DNA of 64,000 bases from Agromyces luteolus. Its GTDB lineage: Bacteria; Actinomycetota; Actinomycetes; Actinomycetales; Microbacteriaceae. The DNA lies in the NCBI RefSeq assembly GCF_009729855.1, contig NZ_WODA01000007.1, positions 62,001-126,000 on the forward strand. Reading direction: 5' to 3'. The notes below the pieces were generated by a model. It was not told the DNA's origin and ran no database searches. It was given only the letters and a program-made list of their open reading frames with translations. Of this stretch, positions 44,192 to 52,555 are shown piece by piece. The translations under genes and the position numbers were made by a program. The number at the start of each line of letters is the position of its first letter. Within the stretch, counting starts at the first letter, position 1.

Positions 44192-45097
44192 GTGAACAGC
44201 GGCATCCTCCTCGTCGACAAGCCGCAGGGGATGACCAGCCATGACGTCGTCGCCCGCGTGCGGCGCCTCGCCGGCACCCGCAAGGTCGGGCACGCGGGCA
44301 CGCTCGACCCGATGGCCACGGGGCTGCTCCTCCTCGGCATCGAGACCTCGACGAGGCTCCTCCACCACCTCGTCGGCCTCGACAAGGAGTACCTCGCGAC
44401 CGTGCGCCTGGGCTGGGCGACGACGACCGACGACGCCGAGGGCGAGGCCCTGCCCGCGGCATCCGCCGACGCCGTCCGGGCGATCTCGCGCGACGCCGTC
44501 GACGCCGGGATGACCGAGCTCACCGGCACGATCGACCAGGTGCCGAGCGCCGTCAGCGCCGTCAAGGTCGACGGCAGGCGCGCCTACCAGCGGGTTCGCG
44601 ACGGCGAAGCGGTGGAGCTCGCGGCGCGCACCGTGACCGTGTCGGCGTTCGAGCTCCTCGAGGTGCGCGAGGGCGACGGACGGCTCGACCTCGACGTGCG
44701 CGTCGAGTGCTCGTCCGGCACCTACGTGCGCGCGCTCGCGCGCGACCTCGGTGCCGCGCTCGGCGTCGGCGGTCACCTCACCGCGCTCCGGCGCACGCGC
44801 ATCGGCCGCTTCGACGTCGCCGAGGCGGGTGCGCTCGATGGCATCGACGTCGACGCCGCGCGCCTCTCCCCGGCCGAGGCCGCCCGACGCGTGCTCCCGG
44901 CGGTCGAGGTCGGCGCCGACGCCGTGCGCGACCTCCGGCACGGCAAGCGCATCGACGCGCCGGACGAGGCTCGGGAGCTCGCGGGCGGCGCGCCGATCGC
45001 CGTCATCGGCCCCGGCGACGTGCTCGTCGCGATCGCGGAGCGCCGCGGCCCCCAGCTCAAGGTCGTCACCGGGTTCCCCGCCGAGGACGGCGCATGA
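44192..45097 (+). CDS. truB: tRNA pseudouridine(55) synthase
   Basis: Makes pseudouridine 55 in the T-loop of tRNAs. The protein has 301 residues. Motif I is GILLVDKPQGMTSHD, the catalytic Asp39 is in VGHAGTLDPMATG, and motif III is VECSSGTYVRALARDLG. GTG 44192 is chosen because the protein family starts at NSGILLVDKP and a TAGCCT box lies 7 nt upstream; an in-frame upstream ATG at 44165 precedes this box. The stop overlaps the start of the following membrane protein gene (ATGA). In the classical order rbfA-truB-ribF, about 10 kb of other genes here separate truB from rbfA. Confidence 0.95.
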   Translation: MNSGILLVDKPQGMTSHDVVARVRRLAGTRKVGHAGTLDPMATGLLLLGIETSTRLLHHLVGLDKEYLATVRLGWATTTDDAEGEALPAASADAVRAISRDAVDAGMTELTGTIDQVPSAVSAVKVDGRRAYQRVRDGEAVELAARTVTVSAFELLEVREGDGRLDLDVRVECSSGTYVRALARDLGAALGVGGHLTALRRTRIGRFDVAEAGALDGIDVDAARLSPAEAARRVLPAVEVGADAVRDLRHGKRIDAPDEARELAGGAPIAVIGPGDVLVAIAERRGPQLKVVTGFPAEDGA

Positions 45098-45462
45098 TCG
45101 AGTGGTTCGCGTACGCCCAGGTCGCCGTCGCGGTCGTCGCGGGGCTCCTGTGCATCGTGCTCGGCCTCGCGGGTCGCGTGCCGAACGACCTCGTGCTCGG
45201 CTCGCTCGCGCTCGTCGAGCTGCTGCTCGTCGGCCAGGTCGTCGTCGCGCTCGTCGCGCCCGCCGTCGGGAATCCGCCGACCGGGAGCCTGCTCGAGTTC
45301 TGGGTCTACCTCGTCAGCGCCGTGCTGCTGCCGCCCGCGGCGGCGCTCTGGGCGCTCATCGACCGCGGTCGCTGGGCGACCGTCGTCTGCGGCGTCGCGG
45401 CGCTCGCCGTGGCCGTCATGGTCTACCGCATGCTCCAGATCTGGACGGTGCAGCAGGCGTGA
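45094..45462 (+). CDS. Small four-helix membrane protein
   Basis: A 122-residue hydrophobic protein with four predicted membrane helices (about 5-27, 34-58, 68-90, 96-115). No motif is recognised. It overlaps the truB stop by 4 nt, so it is translationally coupled to truB, and is followed by another small membrane protein and ribF. Coupling to housekeeping genes suggests long-term conservation, but I infer no function. Confidence 0.8.
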   Translation: MIEWFAYAQVAVAVVAGLLCIVLGLAGRVPNDLVLGSLALVELLLVGQVVVALVAPAVGNPPTGSLLEFWVYLVSAVLLPPAAALWALIDRGRWATVVCGVAALAVAVMVYRMLQIWTVQQA

Positions 45463-45488
45463 GGCTCGGTCTGGGAGAATCGAACGAC

Positions 45489-45977
45489 ATGAACGAGACA
45501 TCCACCGCCCCTGCCGGCGCTCGTCGCCGCGGGCGGCTCAGCGGCATCGGCCGCGTGCTCGTCGCCGTCTACGGCGTGCTCGCGCTCGCGGCGACGGGGC
45601 GTTCGCTGGTCCAGATCGTCGAGAGGTTCGACGAGGCGCCGCTCGCGTACTCGCTCTCCGCGGTCGCCGCGGTCGTCTACGTCCTCGCGACGGTCGCGCT
45701 CGTGATGCCCGGGCGGGCCTGGTACCGCATCGCGTGGGCGACGATCGTCTTCGAGTTCACGGGCGTGATCGTGGTGGGCCTGCTCAGCGTGCTGCGCCCC
45801 GACCTCTTCCCGCACGACACCGTGTGGTCGTGGTTCGGTCGCGGGTACCTGTTCGTCCCGCTCGTGCTGCCGCCGCTCGGCATGTGGTGGCTCGCGCGCC
45901 ATCCGGTGCAGGATGCCGCGGCCGACGCCCGCGGCGCGGCCGCGCGCACGTCCGTCGACGCCGAGGGGCGCGCGTGA
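45489..45977 (+). CDS. Small membrane protein upstream of ribF
   Basis: A 162-residue protein with four hydrophobic helices between about 25 and 135 and an Ala/Arg/Asp-rich tail. No family is recognised. ATG 45489 is chosen because GGGAGA lies about 9 nt upstream; an in-frame GTG at 45459 overlapping the previous stop is an alternative. Its stop overlaps the ribF start (GTGA), so ribF translation may depend on it. Confidence 0.78.
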   Translation: MNETSTAPAGARRRGRLSGIGRVLVAVYGVLALAATGRSLVQIVERFDEAPLAYSLSAVAAVVYVLATVALVMPGRAWYRIAWATIVFEFTGVIVVGLLSVLRPDLFPHDTVWSWFGRGYLFVPLVLPPLGMWWLARHPVQDAAADARGAAARTSVDAEGRA

Positions 45978-46903
45978 GGACGTTCGCGGGGATCGAGTCC
46001 GTCCCCGCCCACTACGGCCCGTCCGCCGTGACGATCGGCAAGTTCGACGGCGTCCACCAGGGGCATCGCGCCGTGATCGCGAAGCTGCGCGAGATCGCGG
46101 AGTCGCGGCACCTCGAGGCCGTCGCGATCACGTTCGATCGCCACCCGGCCGCCTTCCACGCGCCCGACCGGTGCCCGCCGCAGCTCGTGAGCACGCGCCA
46201 GAAGCTCGAGCTGCTCGCGACCACCGGCCTCGACGCGACGGTGCTGCTGCACTACGACGGCGCGCTCGCGGCCAACTCGGCCGACGCGTTCGTGCGCCGC
46301 TTCCTCGTCGAGGCGCTCGACGCGAGGGTGCTGCTCGTCGGGCACGACTTCCGGTACGGCGCCGGCAACGAGGGCGATGTCGCGATGCTCCGCCGGCAGG
46401 GCGCGGAGCACGGGTTCGAGGTCGTGGTCGTCGAGGACGTCGTGCCCGAGGGCGGCCGACGAGTGTCGTCGACGTGGATCCGCGAACTCCTCGAGGCGGG
46501 CGACGTGGAGCACGCCGCCGAGCTGCTCGGCCACGTGCCGACGGTCAGCGGCATCGTCGTGCACGGCTTCAAGCGCGGTCGCGAGCTCGGGTACCCGACG
46601 GCGAACCTCGCGCTCGACTCCGAGGGGTTCATCCCCGGCGACGGCGTCTACGCGGGCTGGCTGATCGACGGCGGGGTCCGCTACCCGGCCGCCATCTCGG
46701 TCGGCGACAACCCGACCTTCGAGGGCGTGCCGAAGAAGCAGGTCGAGGCGTACGTGCTCGACCGCGACCTCGACCTGTACGACCACGTGGTCGGCGTCGA
46801 GTTCGCCCATCGCATCCGCGGCATGGAGAAGTTCGACGGCATCGACGCGCTGATCGTGCAGATGGGGCGCGACGTGGACCGGGCGCGCGAGCTCATCGGC
46901 TGA
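45974..46903 (+). CDS. ribF: Bifunctional riboflavin kinase / FAD synthetase
   Basis: Converts riboflavin to FMN and FMN to FAD. The protein has 309 residues. The N-terminal FAD synthetase (nucleotidyltransferase) domain shows TIGKFDGVHQGHRAVI and GHDFRYGAGNEGD, ending with VSSTWIRELL. The C-terminal riboflavin kinase domain shows GRELGYPTANLAL and YPAAISVGDNPTFEG. GTG 45974 overlaps the upstream stop, so it is coupled to the small membrane protein gene. No FMN riboswitch is visible, as expected inside an operon. Confidence 0.96.
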   Translation: MRTFAGIESVPAHYGPSAVTIGKFDGVHQGHRAVIAKLREIAESRHLEAVAITFDRHPAAFHAPDRCPPQLVSTRQKLELLATTGLDATVLLHYDGALAANSADAFVRRFLVEALDARVLLVGHDFRYGAGNEGDVAMLRRQGAEHGFEVVVVEDVVPEGGRRVSSTWIRELLEAGDVEHAAELLGHVPTVSGIVVHGFKRGRELGYPTANLALDSEGFIPGDGVYAGWLIDGGVRYPAAISVGDNPTFEGVPKKQVEAYVLDRDLDLYDHVVGVEFAHRIRGMEKFDGIDALIVQMGRDVDRARELIG

Positions 46904-46912
46904 GGCCGACGG

Positions 46913-46938
46913 CGTCCGCGGGCGGGCGCAGGCGGACG
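46913..46938. terminator. Weak stem-loop between convergent ribF and hypothetical gene
   Basis: CGTCCGC (46913-46919) pairs with GCGGACG (46932-46938), 12-nt loop, just after the ribF stop. Confidence 0.4.
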
Positions 46939-46939
46939 G

Positions 46940-47620
46940 TCAGGACCTCGGCGCCGGTGTCCCGTCGTCGTCCGACGGGGGGTGCGGGGCGACGGTGCCG
47001 ATGCCGGTCAGGAACCGGAGCAGCCCGTGCGCGGTGTCGACCAGCGGACTGCCGTGGCCGAACTCCCACCCGGCATCCGTCGCCCGGAGCGTGTGTCCCG
47101 CGATCACGGCGCGGATCTCGGTCGGGGCGGCCGCGGCCCTGCGGAGCGCGACGGCCCCGGACGCCCGAGCGGAGAGCGGCACGACCGCGCCCGCGGCGCC
47201 GCCGATGAGGAGCGCGGCGACCACGACGTCGTCGAGCTCGACCACCCCCGTCGCGCGCTCCCGCCCGAGGATGTGCGCGGCGCGGGCGTCGAACGCGTCG
47301 GCGGCGGCCGACGGGCCGTCGAGCCGCGGGAGCTCGTCGAGTCGGCGCGCCTCGCCGCCCCTGACGAGTCGCCCGGCCGCGTCGATCGCCCGGCGGGTGC
47401 GGGTCCGGTCGAATCCGTCCGCGAGCTCGGCGGCGACCTCGGCGACGTGCCAGCCGGGACGCTCGGTCGATGCACTCCAGAGCCCGTCGCCGCCGGCGCG
47501 GACCAAGGTGGCGAGCGCTCGCAGCACCTCGGCGGTCTCGGCGCGCCGGTCGGCGGTCACGCCGGACTCGTCGACGTCGGGGCGCCGGCTGAGCGGCAGA
47601 TAGCGCGAGAGGTCGGCCAC
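46940..47620 (-). CDS. Hypothetical protein (possibly mycothiol-dependent DinB-like fold)
   Basis: A 226-residue protein, alanine-rich, without clear catalytic motif. The first third (ALATLVRAGGDGLWSASTERPGWHVAEVAAELADG) resembles the start of maleylpyruvate-isomerase/DinB-like proteins, where PGW and a following histidine are conserved. The metal-binding histidine seems absent here. This is a weak resemblance. GTG 47620 is 6 nt after a minus-strand TAGGCT box, so it is probably leaderless and shares an overlapping bidirectional promoter with the MFS gene. Confidence 0.65.
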   Translation of the reverse strand: MADLSRYLPLSRRPDVDESGVTADRRAETAEVLRALATLVRAGGDGLWSASTERPGWHVAEVAAELADGFDRTRTRRAIDAAGRLVRGGEARRLDELPRLDGPSAAADAFDARAAHILGRERATGVVELDDVVVAALLIGGAAGAVVPLSARASGAVALRRAAAAPTEIRAVIAGHTLRATDAGWEFGHGSPLVDTAHGLLRFLTGIGTVAPHPPSDDDGTPAPRS

Positions 47621-47626
47621 GCGACC

Positions 47627-47642
47627 AGCCTAGACTCGGCTG
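47627..47642. promoter_or_regulatory. Bidirectional promoter with overlapping -10 hexamers, both genes leaderless
   Basis: Plus-strand TAGACT occupies 47631-47636 and ends 6 nt before GTG 47643. Minus-strand TAGGCT occupies 47627-47632 and ends 6 nt before GTG 47620. The two hexamers share the TA at 47631-47632. The intergenic gap is only 22 bp. Confidence 0.65.
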
Positions 47643-48857
47643 GTGAGTCCCGAGTCGACCAGGCCGCTCTGGCACGGTCGCACCCTCGCGCTCCTCGGGA
47701 TCCTCCTCGTCGCGTTCAACCTGCGCACCGCGGTCGCATCGCTCTCGCCGATCCTCGACCTCGTCGGGCGCGACATCCCGGTCTCGACGGCGCTCGTCGG
47801 CATCCTGGGCATGCTCCCGCCGCTCTGCTACGCGGTGTTCGGGATCGCGACGCCCGTGCTCACGCGTCGTGCGGGCCTCGAGCCCGTGCTGGTCGGCGCG
47901 CTCGTCGCGCTCGTCGTCGGCAGCGCCGCACGCGGGCTCGTGGGCTCGGCGTGGTGGCTCTTCGCCGCGAGCGCACTGACGTTCGCCGCGGTCGGGGTCG
48001 GCAACGTCCTGCTGCCGCCGCTCGTCAAGCGGTACTTCCCGGATCGCATCGGGCTCGTGACCGCGCTCTACGTCACCGCGCTGTCGGTGAGCACGTTCGT
48101 CCCGCCGCTCGTCGCGGTCCCGGTGTCCGAGGCGGCGGGGTGGCGCGCCTCGCTCGAGCTCTGGGCGGCCGTGGCGCTCGCAGCGCTCGTCCCGTGGGTC
48201 GCGCTGCTCGTCCACCCGCGCCGCGCAGTTCCGCAGGACCTGCCCGAGGAGGCCGAGCCCGGGCTGCTCCGCCGCGCGTTCCGGTCGCCGCTGGCGTGGG
48301 CGCTCGCCACGGTCTTCTCGGTCGCGGGCTTCAACGCCTACGCCGTCTTCGCCTGGCTGCCGTCGATGCTCGCGGACACCGCGGGGACCGGTGCGGCCGC
48401 CGCCGGCGTCCTGCTCGCGCTCTACGCCGCGATGGGCCTGCCGGTCTCGCTCGTCGTTCCGGCGCTCGCCACGCGGCCCGGGAGGGTGCGGGCGATGGTC
48501 GCGGTCGCGGGTGCGACGATCGCGGCCGGCTGGGCGGGCCTGCTCGTCGCCCCCGGGGGCCCCACGTGGCTCTGGGTCGCGCTGGCGGGCATCGGGCCGC
48601 TGCTCTTCCCGCTCTCGCTCGTGCTGGTCAACCTGCGGACGCGCACGCATGCCGGCTCGGTCGCGCTCAGCGGCTTCGTGCAGTCCGTCGGCTACGTGGT
48701 GGTCGCGCTCGGGCCCATCGCCGTCGGCCTCCTGCACGAGGCGACGGGGTCGTGGACCCCGCCGATGGTGCTGCTCCTCGCGACGTCGGTTCCCGCGCTC
48801 GTGGCCGGGCTGGTCGTCGCCCGCGCCGGCTTCCTCGAAGACGAACCCGCGCGCTGA
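47643..48857 (+). CDS. MFS transporter, CynX/NimT family
   Basis: A 404-residue, 12-helix permease. GILLVAFNLRTAVASLSPIL at the start is the hallmark of the CynX (cyanate)/NimT branch. TRRAGLEPVL and GVGNVLLPPLVKRYFPDRIGL are further family blocks. The substrate is unknown; members move small anions or drugs. The GTG start follows TAGACT by 6 nt and is probably leaderless. Divergent from the hypothetical gene with shared promoter DNA. Confidence 0.9.
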   Translation: MSPESTRPLWHGRTLALLGILLVAFNLRTAVASLSPILDLVGRDIPVSTALVGILGMLPPLCYAVFGIATPVLTRRAGLEPVLVGALVALVVGSAARGLVGSAWWLFAASALTFAAVGVGNVLLPPLVKRYFPDRIGLVTALYVTALSVSTFVPPLVAVPVSEAAGWRASLELWAAVALAALVPWVALLVHPRRAVPQDLPEEAEPGLLRRAFRSPLAWALATVFSVAGFNAYAVFAWLPSMLADTAGTGAAAAGVLLALYAAMGLPVSLVVPALATRPGRVRAMVAVAGATIAAGWAGLLVAPGGPTWLWVALAGIGPLLFPLSLVLVNLRTRTHAGSVALSGFVQSVGYVVVALGPIAVGLLHEATGSWTPPMVLLLATSVPALVAGLVVARAGFLEDEPAR

Positions 48858-48903
48858 ACGGGTCGGCCGAACCGTGCGTGCGGGCGCAGGAACCGCCCGC
48901 CGC

Positions 48904-48919
48904 CTGCTCATATGAGCAG
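48904..48919. promoter_or_regulatory. Candidate SorC/DeoR operator, 16-bp perfect palindrome
   Basis: CTGCTCATATGAGCAG is a perfect palindrome with an AT core, 65 nt before the regulator start. Its shape (TGCTCATATGAGCA) is like operators of SorC/DeoR-type sugar-binding regulators. It may control the whole deo operon. Confidence 0.6.
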
Positions 48920-48984
48920 ACTTGCACGCGAGTGTTGCCGATGCGCGATCGCCTGCCTACGCTGGAGAAGGCGGAAGGAGACGA

Positions 48985-49929
48985 ATGGACGAGACCGACG
49001 AACTCCTCTCGATCCGCGCGGCCGAGCTCTACTACGAGGAGAACAAGACGCAGGACGAGATCGGCCAGGCGCTGCGACTCACCCGATGGAAGGTGGGGCG
49101 GCTGCTCGCGCAGGCCAAGCAGCAGGGCTTCATCCGCATCGAGATCCTGCACCCGCGCGCCAGGCGACTGCCCATCGAGCGGCGGCTGCGCGAGGAACGC
49201 GGGCTCGAGGACGCGATCGTCGTCTCGTCGGCCGGCGTCTCCTCGCCCGACGAACTGCAGGCTCGCACCGCCCAGGCCGCGGCCGACTACCTCACGGCGC
49301 TCCGGCCCGTGCCCCGCACGCTCGGCGTGAGCTGGGGCCGCACGCTCTTCGAGATCTCCCAGCACCTCCGCAACGGCTGGGCGACCGGCGTCAACGTCGT
49401 CCAGATCAACGGGGGCGTGAGCCTCAACCGCCGCGCCGGCACCGCCGCGGCGACCGCGGTCGCCATCGCCCAGAAGGGCGGCGGCAGCGCCACCCTGCTC
49501 CCCAGTCCCGCGATCCTCGAGCACCTCGCGACGAAGGAGGCGATCGAGTCCGACCGCGTCGTCGCGGGCGTGATCGAACTGGCCAGGTCCGCCGACGCGT
49601 ACCTGTTCAGCGCGGGTCCCGCCGACCACACCTCGGTCCACATCGAGAGCGGCTACCTCACCGAGGCCGACGTCGACCTGCTCGTCCAGAAGGGCGCCGT
49701 GGGCGATGTCGTCGGCCGCTACATCGACTCCGAGGGCAACATCGTCGACCCCGCGCTCGATGCGCGGACCGTCGGCCTGACGCTCGACGACGTCCGCGAC
49801 GGACGTCTCCGGATCGCCGTGATCGCGGGGCGCAGCAAGCACGCCGTCGCCGACGCGGTCGTGCGATCCGGCCTCTGCTCCGTCCTCGTCACCGACGAGG
49901 CCACGGCGCTCCACCTCCTCGACGGCTGA
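48985..49929 (+). CDS. SorC-family sugar-binding transcriptional regulator (DeoR-like)
   Basis: A 314-residue regulator: an N-terminal helix-turn-helix (about 8-55, ELYYEENKTQDEIGQALRLTRWKVGRLLAQA) and a C-terminal phospho-sugar-binding domain. The latter includes GVSWGRTLFE, VVQINGGVS and the late motif VDPALDARTVGLTLDDVR. The family includes Bacillus DeoR, which senses deoxyribose 5-phosphate. deoC follows 33 nt downstream, supporting the same effector. ATG 48985 is chosen for GGAAGGAG 6 nt upstream. A 16-bp palindrome upstream suggests autoregulation. Confidence 0.9.
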   Translation: MDETDELLSIRAAELYYEENKTQDEIGQALRLTRWKVGRLLAQAKQQGFIRIEILHPRARRLPIERRLREERGLEDAIVVSSAGVSSPDELQARTAQAAADYLTALRPVPRTLGVSWGRTLFEISQHLRNGWATGVNVVQINGGVSLNRRAGTAAATAVAIAQKGGGSATLLPSPAILEHLATKEAIESDRVVAGVIELARSADAYLFSAGPADHTSVHIESGYLTEADVDLLVQKGAVGDVVGRYIDSEGNIVDPALDARTVGLTLDDVRDGRLRIAVIAGRSKHAVADAVVRSGLCSVLVTDEATALHLLDG

Positions 49930-49962
49930 TCCGGCCGAACCACGAAAGACAGGTCACCCACC

Positions 49963-50970
49963 ATGTCCGGCACCTCCCTCGTCACCGCGCGCGAGCGCGC
50001 GCTCGCCGTGCTCGGCGGCGAGCCCGACGACGCCACGCTCCGCAGGTACCTCCACGGCATCGCGGGCGTCGACGCCGTCGGGCTCGAGCAGCGCGCAGCC
50101 GGCCTCGGCACGCGCTCCATCAAGACGTCCTCCAAGAAGTGGGCGCTCGACCGCATCATCTCGCTCATCGACCTCACGACCCTCGAGGGCGCCGACACTC
50201 CGGGCAAGGTGCGCTCGCTCGTCGCCAAGGCGATGAACCCCGACCCGGCGGATGCCACGACCCCCCGCGTCGCGGCCGTCTGCGTCTACGGCGACATGGT
50301 CCCGTACGCGGTCGACGCCCTGGGCCCGGTGCACGGCGACCCCGACGACGGCCTCATCTCGGTCGCCGCGGTGGCGACCGCGTTCCCCTCCGGTCGCTCC
50401 TCGCTCGAGATCAAGCTCGCCGACACCGCCGAGGCCGTCGCGAACGGCGCCGACGAGATCGACATGGTCATCGACCGCGGCGCCTTCCTCGCGGGCCGCT
50501 ACGGCCTGGTCTTCGACCAGATCGCCGCCGTGAAGGAGGCGTGCCGTCGCCCCGACGGCACGAGCGCGAGCCTCAAGGTGATCCTCGAGACCGGCGAACT
50601 CGTCACCTACGACAACGTCCGCCGGGCGTCCTGGCTCTCGATCCTCGCCGGCGGCGACTTCATCAAGACCTCGACCGGCAAGGTCCAGCCCGCGGCGACG
50701 CTGCCCGTCACGCTCCTCATGCTCGAGGTCGTGCGGGACTGGCACCTGATGACCGGTCAGCGCATCGGCGTGAAGCCCGCGGGCGGCATCCGCGCCTCGA
50801 AGGACGCCATCAAGTACCTCGTGACGGTCGCCGAGACCGTCGGCGAGGAGTGGCTCCAGCCGCACCTGTTCCGGTTCGGCGCCTCCAGCCTGCTGAACGA
50901 CGTGCTGCTGCAGCGCCAGAAGATGGCGACCGGCCACTACTCCGGCCCCGACTACGTGACGATCGACTAG
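49963..50970 (+). CDS. deoC: Deoxyribose-phosphate aldolase (long form)
   Basis: Cleaves 2-deoxyribose 5-phosphate to acetaldehyde and glyceraldehyde 3-phosphate. The 335 residues are about 110 more than the E. coli enzyme, matching the long eukaryote-like class. The Schiff-base lysine is in GGDFIKTSTGK, the helper lysine in RIGVKPAGGIR, and the acid in EIDMVIDRGAF. It lies directly after its probable regulator and 19 nt before an aldehyde dehydrogenase that can oxidise the acetaldehyde produced. Confidence 0.95.
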   Translation: MSGTSLVTARERALAVLGGEPDDATLRRYLHGIAGVDAVGLEQRAAGLGTRSIKTSSKKWALDRIISLIDLTTLEGADTPGKVRSLVAKAMNPDPADATTPRVAAVCVYGDMVPYAVDALGPVHGDPDDGLISVAAVATAFPSGRSSLEIKLADTAEAVANGADEIDMVIDRGAFLAGRYGLVFDQIAAVKEACRRPDGTSASLKVILETGELVTYDNVRRASWLSILAGGDFIKTSTGKVQPAATLPVTLLMLEVVRDWHLMTGQRIGVKPAGGIRASKDAIKYLVTVAETVGEEWLQPHLFRFGASSLLNDVLLQRQKMATGHYSGPDYVTID

Positions 50971-50989
50971 GACGAGAGCACCGCACATC

Positions 50990-52555
50990 ATGAGCTTTCT
51001 CGAATACGCACCCGCCCCCGAGTCGCGGGCGATCCTCTCGCTCCGCGACAGCTACGGCCTCTTCATCGACGGCGAGTTCGTCGACGGCCGCGGCACCCCG
51101 TTCCAGTCGATCTCGCCGGCCAGCGAGGAGAAGATCGCGACGATCGCGAACGCGAACCAGGCCGACGTCGACGACGCCGTCGCCGCCGCCCGGCGCGCCC
51201 ACGACCGCGTCTGGTCGCGCATGTCGGGCCGCGACCGCGGCAAGTACCTCTTCCGCATCGCCCGCCTCATCCAGGAGCGCGCCCGCGAGCTCGCCGTCGC
51301 CGAGTCGCTCGACAACGGCAAGCCGATCAAGGAGTCGCGCGACGTCGACGTGCCGCTCGTCGCGGCCTGGTTCTTCTACTACGCGGGCTGGGCCGACAAG
51401 CTCGACTACGCCGGCCTCGGCGCGAACCCGAAGGCGCTCGGCGTCGCCGCGCAGGTGATCCCGTGGAACTTCCCGCTGCTGATGCTCGCGTGGAAGATCG
51501 CCCCCGCGCTCGCCGCGGGCAACACGGTCGTGCTGAAGCCGGCCGAGACCACCCCGCTCACGGCGCTCCTGTTCGCCGAGATCGTGCAGCAGGCCGACCT
51601 TCCGCCCGGCGTGGTGAACATCATCACGGGCGCGGGCGACACCGGTGCGGCCCTCGTCGGCCACGACGACGTCGACAAGGTCGCCTTCACGGGCTCGACC
51701 GCCGTCGGCCGGGCGATCGCGAAGCAGGTCGCGGGCACGCACAAGAAGGTCACGCTCGAGCTCGGCGGCAAGGCCGCGAACATCGTGTTCGACGACGCGC
51801 CCATCGACCAGGCGATCGAGGGCATCGTCAACGGCATCTTCTTCAACCAGGGCCACGTGTGCTGCGCGGGCAGCCGCCTGCTCGTGCAGGAGTCGATCCA
51901 CGACGAGGTCGTCGAGCGGCTGAAGACCCGCCTCTCGACGCTCCGCCTCGGCGACCCGCTCGACAAGAACACCGACATCGGCGCGATCAACTCGCGCGAG
52001 CAGCTCGATCGCATCCGGGAGCTCTCCGACGCTGGCGTCGCCGAGGGCGCCGACCGCTGGAGCGCGCCGTGCGAGATCCCCGAGAACGGCTTCTGGTACG
52101 CGCCGACGATCTTCACGAACGTGCAGACCTCCAACCGCATCGCGCGAGAGGAGATCTTCGGGCCGGTGCTCTCGGTGCTCACCTTCCGCACGCCGCAGGA
52201 GGCCATCGCGAAGGCGAACAACACGCCGTACGGCCTCTCGGCGGGCATCTGGACCGACAAGGGCAGCCGCATCCTCGCGGTCGCCGACCAGCTGCGCGCC
52301 GGCGTGGTCTGGGCCAACACGTTCAACCGCTTCGACCCGTCGAGCCCCTTCGGCGGCTACAAGGAGTCCGGGTACGGCCGGGAGGGCGGCCGGCACGGGC
52401 TCGGCGCGTACCTCTCGCCCGCGTCGGTCACCTCGGCCGGTCGCGGCACGCCCCGCGCCGTCGAGGCCGCGGCATCCGCGGCATCCGCCGACGAGAAGCC
52501 GGCCCGCCGCACGCGCCGACCTGCCCGCCCCGCGAAGAAGGGAGCCGCGAAGTGA
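50990..52555 (+). CDS. Aldehyde dehydrogenase
   Basis: NAD(P)-dependent aldehyde dehydrogenase, 521 residues. It shows VIPWNFPLLMLAWKIAPALA, the NAD motif FTGSTAVGRAI, the general base Glu in LELGGKAAN and the nucleophile in GHVCCAGSR. EEIFGPVLSVLTF and FGGYKESGYGREGG are also present. A lysine/alanine/proline-rich basic tail of about 45 residues (end PARPAKKGAAK) extends beyond the fold. In this operon it most likely oxidises acetaldehyde from the DeoC reaction. The stop overlaps the start of the next, half-length aldehyde dehydrogenase gene. Confidence 0.94.
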   Translation: MSFLEYAPAPESRAILSLRDSYGLFIDGEFVDGRGTPFQSISPASEEKIATIANANQADVDDAVAAARRAHDRVWSRMSGRDRGKYLFRIARLIQERARELAVAESLDNGKPIKESRDVDVPLVAAWFFYYAGWADKLDYAGLGANPKALGVAAQVIPWNFPLLMLAWKIAPALAAGNTVVLKPAETTPLTALLFAEIVQQADLPPGVVNIITGAGDTGAALVGHDDVDKVAFTGSTAVGRAIAKQVAGTHKKVTLELGGKAANIVFDDAPIDQAIEGIVNGIFFNQGHVCCAGSRLLVQESIHDEVVERLKTRLSTLRLGDPLDKNTDIGAINSREQLDRIRELSDAGVAEGADRWSAPCEIPENGFWYAPTIFTNVQTSNRIAREEIFGPVLSVLTFRTPQEAIAKANNTPYGLSAGIWTDKGSRILAVADQLRAGVVWANTFNRFDPSSPFGGYKESGYGREGGRHGLGAYLSPASVTSAGRGTPRAVEAAASAASADEKPARRTRRPARPAKKGAAK

